Assembly: GCF_014203595.1 (NCBI RefSeq)
Contig: NZ_JACHJK010000018.1
Location: 1-64,000, forward strand
Direction of reading: 5' to 3'
Length of the DNA stretch: 64,000 nt
From: Streptomyces echinatus
GTDB lineage: Bacteria; Actinomycetota; Actinomycetes; Streptomycetales; Streptomycetaceae
The notes below the pieces were generated by a model. It saw only the letters and a program-made list of their open reading frames with translations. It was not told the origin of the DNA and did no database searches. A program made the position numbers and the translations under genes. Of this stretch, positions 17,100 through 27,524 are shown piece by piece. Each line of letters starts with the position of its first letter. Position 1 is the first letter of the stretch.

Positions 17100-18113
17100 G
17101 TGGGGTCCCATCGCCGCCTTGCACCGTCCGGATTCGACCGGGGCGCCGCCGCTGCCCTGTGCGTGCTGTCCGCCGCGGCGGCCGCGCTCGGCGCCGTACC
17201 GGCGCAGGCGGCACCCGGCGCCGACACCCGCACCGAGGTGGACCGCCTGTACGTGGAGGCCGAGAAGGCGACCCAGGCCTACGACAAGGCCGACGAGCGC
17301 GCCGGCGAACTGCGCCGGGAGGTCCGCGCCGCCCAGGACCACATCGCCCGGCAGCAGCAGCGCGTCAACGACCTGCGCGAGCAGCTCGGTTCGCTGGCCG
17401 GCGCCCAGTACCGCGCCGGCGGCATCGACCCGGCGGTCGCCCTGCTCTTCTCCGCCGACCCCGACGACTACCTGGACAAGGCGGCCACGCTCGACCGCAT
17501 CGGCGCCCGCCAGGCGGGCCGGCTCAGGGAGTTGCGGTCCGAGTTGCGGGAACTCGCCCAGGAGCGCGCGGAGGCGGCCGGGAAGCTCGCCGAGCTGGAG
17601 AAGAGCCGCAAGGCCGTGGCCGCCCACAAACGGACCGTGGAGCGCAAGCTCGCCCGGGCCCGGCAGCTGATCAACGCCCTGCCCGCGACCGAACGCGCCG
17701 CCTACGACCGGGCCTCCCGCGGCAGCCGCGCGGACCTGCCCGCCCCGTCCGGTGCCGACGTCCCCGACGGCCGCGCCGCCGCGGCCCTGGCCGCCGCCCG
17801 CTCCGCCCTGGGCCGGCCCTATGTGTGGGGCGCCGACGGTCCCTCCGGCTTCGACTGTTCGGGCCTGATGCAGTGGGCGTACGGGCACGCCGGGGTCCAT
17901 CTGCCGCGCACCTCGCAGGAGCAGCGGTTCGCCGGCCGGCAGGTCCCGCTCTCCCAGGCCCGCCCCGGTGACCTGGTCGTGTACCGCTCCGACGCCAGCC
18001 ATGTGGCCATGTACGCCGGTCACGGCCAGGTCATCCACGCCCCCTACCCCGGCGCCCCGGTGCGCTACGACCCGGTCGGGATGATGCCGGTCTCCTCGGT
18101 CACCCGGCCCTGA
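17100..18113 (+). CDS. Secreted NlpC/P60 peptidoglycan hydrolase, copy 2
   Basis: A 337-residue paralogue of the preceding gene with the same plan: signal peptide (cleavage near PAQAA, about residue 37), coiled coil, then an NlpC/P60 domain with DCSGLMQWAYGHAG (nucleophile Cys), SHVAMYAG and VIHAPYPG. The start was set at GTG 17100 because it is preceded by GAAGGAC and gives the same N-terminus (VGSHRR) as copy 1 (MASHRR); an upstream frame to 16941 lacks coding features. It is more GC-rich and Arg-rich than copy 1, where Lys/Gln are used, so the copies have diverged. The next gene starts 27 nt downstream. Confidence 0.92.
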   Translation: MGSHRRLAPSGFDRGAAAALCVLSAAAAALGAVPAQAAPGADTRTEVDRLYVEAEKATQAYDKADERAGELRREVRAAQDHIARQQQRVNDLREQLGSLAGAQYRAGGIDPAVALLFSADPDDYLDKAATLDRIGARQAGRLRELRSELRELAQERAEAAGKLAELEKSRKAVAAHKRTVERKLARARQLINALPATERAAYDRASRGSRADLPAPSGADVPDGRAAAALAAARSALGRPYVWGADGPSGFDCSGLMQWAYGHAGVHLPRTSQEQRFAGRQVPLSQARPGDLVVYRSDASHVAMYAGHGQVIHAPYPGAPVRYDPVGMMPVSSVTRP

Positions 18114-18140
18114 CCGCGCCGCTCGCCGTACGATCGGGAA

Positions 18141-19328
18141 GTGGCTGGTCGCAGACGGGCGTGGAGCATCGGGGCCGTGGGGCTCGGTCTGCTGCTGCCC
18201 CTGGCAGGCTGTGGCGCCGGGACGGCCGGCGACCCGGCCCGCTCCGAGGTGCAGCACGTGCTGGACCGGCGCTCGGCGGCCCTGCTCGGCCACGACGAGA
18301 CGGCCTACGGCGCCACGGGCACCCGCATCGAGTACACCCGGCTGCGCGCCCTCCCGCTGGCCTCCTGGAGCTACCGGGTCACCGCGCTGCACCGCACCGC
18401 CTCCGGCGCCACCGCCGACGCCCACCTGCGCTACCGCGTCGCCGGCTACGACCGGGCCCCCGTCGACGCCCGCCGCACCCTCACCCTCGGCCGCACCGCC
18501 GACGGCGGCTGGTACGTCACCGCCGACCGGCCCGCGCGGAAGGCCGGGCAGCAGCTGTGGGACCAGGGCACGGTGACCGCGGCCCGGGGCGCGCGCAGTC
18601 TGGTGCTCGGCACCGGCGGATCCGGCGCCGGACTGAAGGAGTTCGCCCGGCTCGCCGACCGCGCGGTCCCGGCCGTCTCCGGGGTGTGGGGCACGGACTG
18701 GAGCCGCCGGGTCGTCGTCCTCGTCCCGCGGACCCTGGCGGGGATGGCGGCCCTGCTCGGCTCGCCCGCCGCCGAGTACCGGGGCATCGCGGCCGTCACC
18801 ACGGGAGAGGCGGGCGGCTCGGGCCGGGCGCCCGCGGACCGGGTGGTGGTCAACCCGGAGGCGTACGCCGTGCTCGGCGACGTCGGCAAGCAGGTCGTCC
18901 TCACCCACGAGACCACCCATGTCGCCACGCGGCCGGACACCACCGCCGCCACCCCGCTGTGGCTCTCCGAGGGCTACGCCGACTGGATCGGCTACCTCGG
19001 CACCGGCCGGACCGCGCGGGAGGCCGCCCCGGAACTCGGCCGGGCCGTGCGCGACGGCGAGCCGCCCGAGGCGCTCCCCGCCGACGCGGACTTCGGCTTC
19101 ACCAGCGATCCCACGAAGCTGGCGCAGGCCTACGAGAGCGGCTGGCTGGCCTGCCGGATGATCGCCGACCAGTGGGGCCCGGACCGGCTCGGCGCCTTCT
19201 ACCGGGCCGTCGGCGCCCACGGGAAGCGGGCCGGCGCGGTGGAGGCGGCACTGAGGAAGGTGCTGGGGACGACCCCGGAGGAGTTCACCGGGCGCTGGCG
19301 GGACTACGTCACGACGCAGCTCGGCTGA
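18141..19328 (+). CDS. Lipoprotein with gluzincin-type metallopeptidase domain (Peptidase_MA-like)
   Basis: A 395-residue exported lipoprotein; the N-terminus ends in the lipobox LAGC (Cys about 24). The N-terminal half is a beta-rich NTF2-like domain (YRVTALHRTASG, DGGWYVTADRP). The C-terminal half has HETTH (His256, Glu257, His260) and WLSEGYADW, which supplies a glutamate at 277, the zinc-binding pattern of gluzincins. It is likely an extracellular protease or a substrate-binding derivative. The -10-like TACGAT lies 6 nt before the GTG, so the mRNA may be leaderless. It overlaps the convergent PadR gene by 20 nt at the 3' end. Confidence 0.85.
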   Translation: MAGRRRAWSIGAVGLGLLLPLAGCGAGTAGDPARSEVQHVLDRRSAALLGHDETAYGATGTRIEYTRLRALPLASWSYRVTALHRTASGATADAHLRYRVAGYDRAPVDARRTLTLGRTADGGWYVTADRPARKAGQQLWDQGTVTAARGARSLVLGTGGSGAGLKEFARLADRAVPAVSGVWGTDWSRRVVVLVPRTLAGMAALLGSPAAEYRGIAAVTTGEAGGSGRAPADRVVVNPEAYAVLGDVGKQVVLTHETTHVATRPDTTAATPLWLSEGYADWIGYLGTGRTAREAAPELGRAVRDGEPPEALPADADFGFTSDPTKLAQAYESGWLACRMIADQWGPDRLGAFYRAVGAHGKRAGAVEAALRKVLGTTPEEFTGRWRDYVTTQLG

Positions 19329-19842
19329 GCGTGTCGACGGCCTCCCGCAGCCATTCCCGTTCGGCCTGCCCGGTGGCCCGCGCGACCCGGAGCATGCCCT
19401 CCCGGAAGAGGTCCCCGGCCCGCTCCGCGCGCACCGGCTCGCCCGCCCGGTAGAAGAAGCTCGCCGGAGTCTCCAGGAAGTCCAGCCGGCGGCGCAGCAC
19501 GGCGGCCTGCTCCGCGGGGTCGTCCAGGTGGCGCAGGAAGGCCAGGACCGTGTTGAAGCGGACCTGGTCGGTGATCTCCGCCTGCTTGGGGGAGCGCAGC
19601 CGCGCCAGCAGTTCGGCCCGGCCCTTCCCGGTCAGGGACAGCACCCGGCGCGGGGCGGCGCTCGCGCCGTCCTCGGTGTGCTGGTCGAGCAGGCCGGCGG
19701 CGACGAGCCGGTTGATGGCCGGGTACAGCGCGCCGTCACTGACGGGGCGGACGTGTCCGCTCAGCGCCTTGATCCGCTCCTTCAGCTCGTAGCCGTGCAG
19801 CGGTTCCTCGGCGAGGAAGCCCAGGATCGACAACTCCAGCAC
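19309..19842 (-). CDS. PadR-family transcriptional regulator
   Basis: A 177-residue regulator. The winged helix is at the N-terminus (LSILGFLAEEPLHGYELKER, then VSDGALYPAINRL), the classic PadR pattern, and the C-terminal half is the helical Vir-like dimerisation domain (DPAEQAAVLRRRLDFLE). It is divergent from a MATE exporter; a 14-bp perfect inverted repeat between them is the likely operator. By analogy with other PadR/transporter pairs it probably represses itself and the exporter until an effector binds. It overlaps the end of the preceding lipoprotein gene. Confidence 0.92.
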   Translation of the reverse strand: MLELSILGFLAEEPLHGYELKERIKALSGHVRPVSDGALYPAINRLVAAGLLDQHTEDGASAAPRRVLSLTGKGRAELLARLRSPKQAEITDQVRFNTVLAFLRHLDDPAEQAAVLRRRLDFLETPASFFYRAGEPVRAERAGDLFREGMLRVARATGQAEREWLREAVDTLSRAAS

Positions 19843-19887
19843 GCGGACTCCTCCTTGCAGCGGGCGAGGGTCTCATGCTAGCTCTTA

Positions 19888-19916
19888 TCGAGCTACCTCG
19901 ATTCGAGGTAGCTCGA
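19888..19916. promoter_or_regulatory. Probable PadR operator
   Basis: Perfect inverted repeat with 14-nt arms, TCGAGCTACCTCGA (19888-19901) and TCGAGGTAGCTCGA (19903-19916), separated by one T. It lies between the divergent padR and MATE genes, 14 nt before the MATE start, where a bound repressor would block transcription both ways. Confidence 0.75.
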
Positions 19917-19929
19917 CAAGGGGGACCTC

Positions 19930-21255
19930 GTGAACGCCCACCGCGCACAGCTCGTCTCGCTCGCCCGCCCCGTCTATCTCTCGCTCCTCGCCTCGGTCGC
20001 GTCCGGGATCATCAACACCGTCTGGGTCTCCCGCTGCGGCGGCGCCGCCGTGGCCGCCGTCGCCGTCGCGACCAACACCGAGAACGTGCTGCTCGGCGTC
20101 GCGCTGGTCTTCGCCTCGGGCACGACGGTGCTGGTGGCGCACGCCCGCGGGGCCCGCGACCCGGCGGCCCTGCGGTCCGCCGTGCACGGGGGCCGGGCGC
20201 TGTGCGCGCTGGTCACCCCCGTGGTCGCGGTGGCCGGATTCCTGCTGCGCGAGCCGCTGGCCGCCCTGGTGCTCGGCGGCGCCGAGGGCACGGCCCGGGA
20301 CCTGGCCGCGGCCTACTTCGCGATCTCCCTGCCCGGCATGGCCGTCTTCTTCGCCCAGCAGCTCGTCGACGGCATCCTCAAGGGCGCCGGCGACACCCGC
20401 ACCCCGATGCGGCTCGCCCTGCTGGCAGGCGGGCTGATCCTGCTCTGCGACCCGCTCCTGATCCACCGCTACGGCGTCCCGGGCGCCGCCGCCTCCACCG
20501 TGCTGTGCCGCGGCGTGGCCCTGGCCGTCGGACTGCGCGCCCTCGGCCGCTGCGCCCCCCTGCGCGCGGCGGCCGGGACCCGCCCCGCCGAAGGCGTCCG
20601 CGCCGCCCTGCGCCGCACCCTCGCCACCGGGCTGCCCATGTCCGCCGACTTCACCGTGCGGCAGGGCTCCGCCCTGGTCCTGGTGGCGATCGTGGCCCGG
20701 CTCGGGGTGACGGCGGTGGCCGGGTACTCGATCGCCTACAAGGTGCTGTACGTCGCCACCATGGCCTTCTACTCGGTGCGCCAGGCCGCGGCCATCCACA
20801 CCGCGCACACCCGCGGCACGGGACGGGACGCGCGCCGGGACATCGGCCGCCAGGCGGTGCTCCTCTCCGGCGCGCTGGGCCTGCTGTCCGCCCTGCTGTT
20901 CGCCGTGGCCGCCCCCTGGATCACGGCCGCCTTCGGCGCCGGCCCCGAGGTCGCCCGCCAGGGCGTGCTGTTCCTGCGCTGCATCGGCCCCTGCCTGCTG
21001 CTGATGGCCTGCTTCATCGCGCTCGGCGGCGTCTTCGAGGGCGGCGGCGCAGCGCCCGCGCTGCTCCGGGTCACCCTGCTCGGCACCGCCGTCCAGCTGC
21101 CGCTGGCGTACGTCCTCGCCGGCCTCGGCCTGCCCGGCGTCTGCCTGGCGCTGACGCTCGCGATGGCCGTCCAGTGCGCGGCGGCCGTGGTGCTGCTGCC
21201 CCGCCGGACCGGGCGTCAGGAGGAGACCGGGGTCTCCTCGGCCCGGGCCGCCTGA
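19930..21255 (+). CDS. MATE-family multidrug exporter
   Basis: A 441-residue membrane protein with twelve hydrophobic segments in two homologous halves. MATE signatures include YLSLLASVASGIINTVWVSR at the start, the QQLVDGILKGAGDTRTPM segment in the first half and the matching IALGGVFEGGGAAP region in the second. MATE proteins export drugs or metabolites in exchange for Na+ or H+. The GTG at 19930 follows GGGGGACC. Control by the divergent PadR gene is likely. Its last 40 nt overlap the 3' end of the convergent GT87 gene. Confidence 0.9.
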   Translation: MNAHRAQLVSLARPVYLSLLASVASGIINTVWVSRCGGAAVAAVAVATNTENVLLGVALVFASGTTVLVAHARGARDPAALRSAVHGGRALCALVTPVVAVAGFLLREPLAALVLGGAEGTARDLAAAYFAISLPGMAVFFAQQLVDGILKGAGDTRTPMRLALLAGGLILLCDPLLIHRYGVPGAAASTVLCRGVALAVGLRALGRCAPLRAAAGTRPAEGVRAALRRTLATGLPMSADFTVRQGSALVLVAIVARLGVTAVAGYSIAYKVLYVATMAFYSVRQAAAIHTAHTRGTGRDARRDIGRQAVLLSGALGLLSALLFAVAAPWITAAFGAGPEVARQGVLFLRCIGPCLLLMACFIALGGVFEGGGAAPALLRVTLLGTAVQLPLAYVLAGLGLPGVCLALTLAMAVQCAAAVVLLPRRTGRQEETGVSSARAA

Positions 21256-22451
21256 GGCGGGAAGGGGGCGGCCGCGCCCTGCGGGACGGTCGCCCGCCAC
21301 AGCCGGCGGGCCGCCGTGACCGAGGCCGCGACCAGCAGGCCGTTGCGCAGCACCAGCAGCGTGATGCCGTACCAGTCGCTCAGCACCACGTGCGAGAAGC
21401 CGAGCGGGAACTCCAGGACCGTCACGAAGGACGCGAGCAGGACCAGCACCGCGGGCGGGCCCATGCGGCTCGCCCGGTGCGACAGGCACACGGCCGCCAG
21501 GCCGACCAGCCACACCAGGTACTGGGGGCTGATCACCCGGCTGGTCACCGTGAACAGCAGCACCGCCGTCAGCGCCGCGTCGGCGAGGACGTGCGGGTCC
21601 AGACGGGTCGCGCGCAGCCGCCACAGCAGCAGCCAGCCGAACGCGACCCCGGTCAGCGCCAGCGCGGCCGTGCTGACCTGGTCCACCCGCGGGCCCAGGA
21701 ACTCGATCGAGCCGTAGTTCAGCAGCACCGCGCCGTCCCAGCCGAAGTGCCGGCCCACGTGGAAGACCAGGGCGCCCAGCGACTCCACCTCGGTGCCCCG
21801 GTCCCGCTGGAAGGTCAGGAACGCGAAGGCACCCGGCATGGACACCGTGAACAGCAGCGCGACGCCCGCCGCGGTCACCACCGCCGACGCCCAGGCCCGC
21901 CGGCGCACGGCACCGACCAGCAGCAGCGCCGGCCACACCTTCACCAGCGCCCCGAGCGCGGTCAGCGCACCCATCACCCGCGGGTGCCGGACCCCGGCCA
22001 GCAGCGCCGCCACGGCCACCGCGGTCACCATCACGTCGTAGCGGGCGTACACGGTCGGCCCGAGCAGCGGCACGCCCGCCACCCACACCCAGGCCCCGCG
22101 CGGCGACCGTCCCGGGCCGCGGCCGGCGTACCGCAGCAGGGCCAGCACGACGGCGTCGGCCAGGCAGGCCAGCACGAAGAAGGCGTGCGCGTAGGACAGG
22201 AAGGGCAGGGCGGCGGGGGAGAGGACCGCGAGCGCGGCGGCGGGCGGGTACTGCCAGGTCACGTCGTCCAGCGGAAACGTTCCTTGCCGTAGCACCTCGT
22301 ACCAGCCGCGGTAGATCACCGACACGTCCGAGGTGACGTCCGGGCCCGGGAAGGCGTACACCCGGAACACGAACAGCAGCAGCATCACGCGGGTGACGCC
22401 CCAGGTCGCGAGCAGCCATGCCGACGACCGCCCGGTGCCCTTCGTGTCCAC
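21216..22451 (-). CDS. GT87-family polyprenol-phosphate mannosyltransferase-like membrane protein
   Basis: A 411-residue integral membrane protein with about ten helices. The GT-C feature is the first loop with GPDVTSDVSVIYRGWYEVL (acidic residues) and TWQYPPAAALAVL; later LVKVWPALLLVG and SRVISPQYLVWLVGL are typical of the GT87 family (mycobacterial PimE and Rv2181/MptC). These enzymes transfer mannose from polyprenyl-phosphomannose outside the membrane. The start GTG at 22451 is preceded by AGGGGAT; an ATG 54 nt upstream is possible. It is divergent from pimB', which fits a role in mannolipid synthesis. Confidence 0.85.
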   Translation of the reverse strand: MDTKGTGRSSAWLLATWGVTRVMLLLFVFRVYAFPGPDVTSDVSVIYRGWYEVLRQGTFPLDDVTWQYPPAAALAVLSPAALPFLSYAHAFFVLACLADAVVLALLRYAGRGPGRSPRGAWVWVAGVPLLGPTVYARYDVMVTAVAVAALLAGVRHPRVMGALTALGALVKVWPALLLVGAVRRRAWASAVVTAAGVALLFTVSMPGAFAFLTFQRDRGTEVESLGALVFHVGRHFGWDGAVLLNYGSIEFLGPRVDQVSTAALALTGVAFGWLLLWRLRATRLDPHVLADAALTAVLLFTVTSRVISPQYLVWLVGLAAVCLSHRASRMGPPAVLVLLASFVTVLEFPLGFSHVVLSDWYGITLLVLRNGLLVAASVTAARRLWRATVPQGAAAPFPPQAARAEETPVSS

Positions 22452-22585
22452 GTGATCCCCTGCCGTCCGATTTCCATGTCGTTCGAATACGCTTCGAGCG
22501 ACCATGATGTCCCGGGACCCTGTGCGGGAGCCAGGGACTCGGCCGCGCCCGGCCGGGCGGGGGCCATTCGGTAGGGTCGGCGGCG

Positions 22586-23728
22586 ATGCACAAGACCCTG
22601 ATCGTCACCAACGACTTCCCGCCCCGGCCGGGCGGCATCCAGGCCTTCCTGCACAACATGGCCCTCCGCCTGGAACCCGGCCGGCTGGTCGTCTACGCCT
22701 CCACCTGGAAGCGCGGCCGGGAGGGCGCCGAGGCCACCGCCGCCTTCGACGCCGAGCAGCCCTTCACCGTCGTGCGCGACCGTACGACCATGCTGCTGCC
22801 CACCCCGGGGGCCACCCGGCGGGCGGCCGGGCTGCTCCGCGAGCACGGCTGCACCTCGGTGTGGTTCGGCGCGGCGGCCCCGCTCGGCCTGATGGCGCCC
22901 GCGCTGCGGCGGGCCGGGGCGACGCGGCTGGTGGCCACCACCCACGGGCACGAGGCCGGCTGGGCCCAGCTGCCCGCCGCCCGGCAGCTGCTGCGCCGGA
23001 TCGGCGAGTCCACGGACACGATCACCTATCTGGGCGAGTACACCCGCTCCCGGATCGCCGAGGCCCTGACGCCACAGGCGGCCGGCCGCATGGTGCGGCT
23101 GCCGCCCGGGGTCGACGAGAAGACCTTCCACCCCGGCTCCGGCGGTGACGAGATCCGCGCGCGGCTCGGGCTCACCGACCGGCCGGTCGTGGTCTGCGTC
23201 TCCCGGCTGGTGCCGCGCAAGGGCCAGGACACCCTGATCCGGGCCATGCCCCGCGTCCTCGCCGCCGAACCGGACGCCGTGCTGCTGATCGTCGGCGGCG
23301 GCCCCTACGAGCGGGACCTGCGCCGCCTCGCCCGCGAGACGGGGGTCGCCGGCTCGGTCCGCTTCACCGGTGCCGTGCCCTGGTCGGAGCTGCCCGCGCA
23401 CTACGGCGCCGGGGACGTCTTCGCCATGCCCTGCCGCACCCGCCGCGGCGGCCTGGACGTGGAGGGCCTCGGCATCGTCTACCTGGAGGCGTCCGCCACC
23501 GGTCTGCCGGTCGTCGCGGGCGACTCGGGCGGGGCCCCGGACGCGGTCCTGGAGGGCGAGACCGGCTGGGTGGTCCGGGGCGGCTCGGTGGAGCAGACCG
23601 CCGAGCGGATCACCGTCCTCCTCGGCGATGCCGGGCTGCGCCGCCGGATGGGCGAGCGGGGCCGCCGGTGGGTCGAGGAGAAGTGGCGCTGGGACCTGCT
23701 GGCGGAGAAGCTCGACGCGTTGCTCTGA
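22586..23728 (+). CDS. pimB: GT4 glycosyltransferase, phosphatidylinositol alpha-mannosyltransferase PimB' type
   Basis: A 380-residue soluble glycosyltransferase with two Rossmann domains. The N-terminus TNDFPPRPGGIQAF binds acceptor and phosphate, VCVSRLVPRKGQDTLI starts the donor domain, and EGLGIVYLEASATGLPVVAG holds the E-x7-E donor-binding motif. It closely resembles M. tuberculosis Rv2188c and its C. glutamicum counterpart, which add the second mannose to PIM1. The gene next to it in mycobacteria is fadD15; here a cholesterol oxidase gene separates the two. The TAGGGT hexamer lies 8 nt before the ATG, and there is no ribosome site, so the mRNA is probably leaderless. Confidence 0.9.
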   Translation: MHKTLIVTNDFPPRPGGIQAFLHNMALRLEPGRLVVYASTWKRGREGAEATAAFDAEQPFTVVRDRTTMLLPTPGATRRAAGLLREHGCTSVWFGAAAPLGLMAPALRRAGATRLVATTHGHEAGWAQLPAARQLLRRIGESTDTITYLGEYTRSRIAEALTPQAAGRMVRLPPGVDEKTFHPGSGGDEIRARLGLTDRPVVVCVSRLVPRKGQDTLIRAMPRVLAAEPDAVLLIVGGGPYERDLRRLARETGVAGSVRFTGAVPWSELPAHYGAGDVFAMPCRTRRGGLDVEGLGIVYLEASATGLPVVAGDSGGAPDAVLEGETGWVVRGGSVEQTAERITVLLGDAGLRRRMGERGRRWVEEKWRWDLLAEKLDALL

Positions 23729-25417
<1,689 letters not shown>

Positions 25418-25430
25418 GGCACCGCCGGGG

Positions 25431-27227
25431 TCACTTGGCGTAGAGCGCCTCGATCTCGTCCACGTAGTCCTTCGCCACCACGTTCCGCTTGAGCTTCAGC
25501 GACGGGGTGAGGTGGCCCGACTCCTCCGTGAACTGGGAGGACAGAATGCGGAACTTCCGCACCGATTCCGCCTTCGACACCGCGGCGTTGCCGTCGTCCA
25601 CGGCCGCCTGGATCGCCGTCTGCAGATCCGCGTCGTCACGCAGCGACGCCGCGGTGGAACCCGCCGGCTTGCCGTGCTCGGCGGCCCACCGGTCCAGGAA
25701 CTCCTCGTCGAGGGTGACCAGCGCGCCCACGAACGGCCGCCCGTCGCCCACCACCATGCACTCCGCGACCAGCGCGTGCGCCCGGATCCGGTCCTCGATC
25801 ACGGCCGGGGCGACGTTCTTGCCGCCCGCCGTGACGATGATCTCCTTCTTCCGGCCGGTGATCCTCAGGTAGCCGTCCTCGTCGAGGGTGCCGATGTCAC
25901 CGGTGTGGAACCAGCCGTCGGCCAGCGCCTCCGCGGTCGCGCCCGGGTTGTTCCAGTACTCCTTGAACAGGTGCTCGCCGTGCAGCAGCACCTCGCCGTC
26001 GTCCGCGATCCGCACCACCGAGCCGGGCAGCGGCTGCCCGACCGTGCCGATCTTCTGCCGGTCCCACGGGTTGAACGCGGTCGCCGCACAGGACTCCGTC
26101 AGGCCGTAGCCCTCCAGCACGGTGAAGCCGATGCCGCGGAAGAAGTGGCCGAGCCGCTCGCCCAGCGGGGCGCCGCCGGAGATGGCGTACTCGCCCCGGC
26201 CGCCCAGCACCGCGCGCAGCTTGCTGTAGACCAGCCTGTCGAAGACCTTGTGCTTGACCTTCAGACCGAAGGACGGGCCCGACGGGCTGTCCAGCGCCTT
26301 GCTGTAGGCGATCGCCGTGTCCGCCGCCTTGTCGAAGATCCCGCCCTTGCCCTCCGCCCGCGCCTTGGCCCGCGCCGAGTTGTAGACCTTCTCGAAGACC
26401 CGGGGCACACCGAGGATCAGGGTCGGCCGGAACGCGGCCAGTTCGTCCGTCAGGTTCTTGATGTCCGGGACACAGCCCAGCTTGATCGGCGCCATCATCG
26501 GCGCGATCTGCACCAGCCGTCCGAAGACGTGCGCGAGCGGCAGGAAGAGCAGCACCGAGCACTCACCGGTGCGGAACAACGGGCGCAGCCGCTCCACGAT
26601 GTTGCCGCACTCGGCGAAGAAGCTGCGGTGGGTGAGCACACAGCCCTTGGGGCGCCCGGTCGTGCCGCTGGTGTACACGATGGTCGCCGGATCGTCGGCC
26701 CGCGCGATCGAGCTGCGCTCCTCCACCGTCGCGTCCGACACGTCCTGCCCGAGCCGGCCCAGCTCCGCCACGCCCCCGGCCTCGATCTGCCAGACGTGCT
26801 TCAGCGCGGGCAGCGACTCGCGCACCGACTCCACGGCCGCCGTGTGGGCGTCCAGCTCCACGACGCAGGCGGTCGCGCCCGAGTCGGACAGGATCCACTG
26901 CACCTGCTCCGGCGAGCTGGTCTCGTACACCGGCACGGTGATCGCGCCCGCGCTCCAGATGGCGAAGTCGAGCAGCGTCCACTCGTACCGCGTCCGGGAC
27001 ATCAGGCCCACCCGGTCGCCCGGCTGCACCCCGGAGGCGATGAGGCCCTTGGCGGCGGCGCGTACCTCGGCCAGGAACTCCCGGGCGGTCACGTCCTGCC
27101 AGGCACCCCCCGACTTGCGGGCGATGACGGCGACGTCGGGGTGCTGCGCGGCGTTTCTGCGGACGATGTCGGTCAGATTCCCGTCCGCAGGGACCTCGTA
27201 CAAAGCCGGAAGGCTGAACTCGCGCAA
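25431..27227 (-). CDS. Long-chain acyl-CoA synthetase (FadD15 type)
   Basis: A 598-residue AMP-forming ligase that activates fatty acids to acyl-CoA. Motifs: the P-loop-like YTSGTTGRPKGC, the ANL motif GYGLTESCAA, the ATP-binding WFHTGDIG and RITGRKKEIIVTAGGKNVAP, and a C-terminal catalytic Lys in TPSLKLKRNVV. It starts with TTG at 27227, preceded by GAGGAG at 8-nt spacing; no better start exists nearby. The M. tuberculosis counterpart Rv2187 (fadD15) lies next to pimB' (Rv2188c). The 297 nt separating it from the divergent phosphoesterase must hold its promoter, but I could not assign one. Confidence 0.94.
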   Translation of the reverse strand: MREFSLPALYEVPADGNLTDIVRRNAAQHPDVAVIARKSGGAWQDVTAREFLAEVRAAAKGLIASGVQPGDRVGLMSRTRYEWTLLDFAIWSAGAITVPVYETSSPEQVQWILSDSGATACVVELDAHTAAVESVRESLPALKHVWQIEAGGVAELGRLGQDVSDATVEERSSIARADDPATIVYTSGTTGRPKGCVLTHRSFFAECGNIVERLRPLFRTGECSVLLFLPLAHVFGRLVQIAPMMAPIKLGCVPDIKNLTDELAAFRPTLILGVPRVFEKVYNSARAKARAEGKGGIFDKAADTAIAYSKALDSPSGPSFGLKVKHKVFDRLVYSKLRAVLGGRGEYAISGGAPLGERLGHFFRGIGFTVLEGYGLTESCAATAFNPWDRQKIGTVGQPLPGSVVRIADDGEVLLHGEHLFKEYWNNPGATAEALADGWFHTGDIGTLDEDGYLRITGRKKEIIVTAGGKNVAPAVIEDRIRAHALVAECMVVGDGRPFVGALVTLDEEFLDRWAAEHGKPAGSTAASLRDDADLQTAIQAAVDDGNAAVSKAESVRKFRILSSQFTEESGHLTPSLKLKRNVVAKDYVDEIEALYAK

Positions 27228-27524
27228 GACTGCTGCTCCTCATAGGGCGCCGGCGCCACGACGTTGTGCGATGCGACGGTGCGGTCCAAGGCTCGGGCAA
27301 GTGCTCGGGAACTTCGGTGGTTGAAATCCAGAGCACGACTGGACTGCCCGGACGTTACCCGCCGGTATGGCGTTCAGGACAGGGGGTCCCGGCGAGATGT
27401 TCGCTGCGTCACACACGTGGGCTTTCCTTCGCGCACAGTAGTCCACGGCCGAACCGACCGGCCAGTAACCGCAGCCCCGGCCGGCACTGTTCACCTGGAC
27501 CGCACACGCCTACCCTTGATCGCC

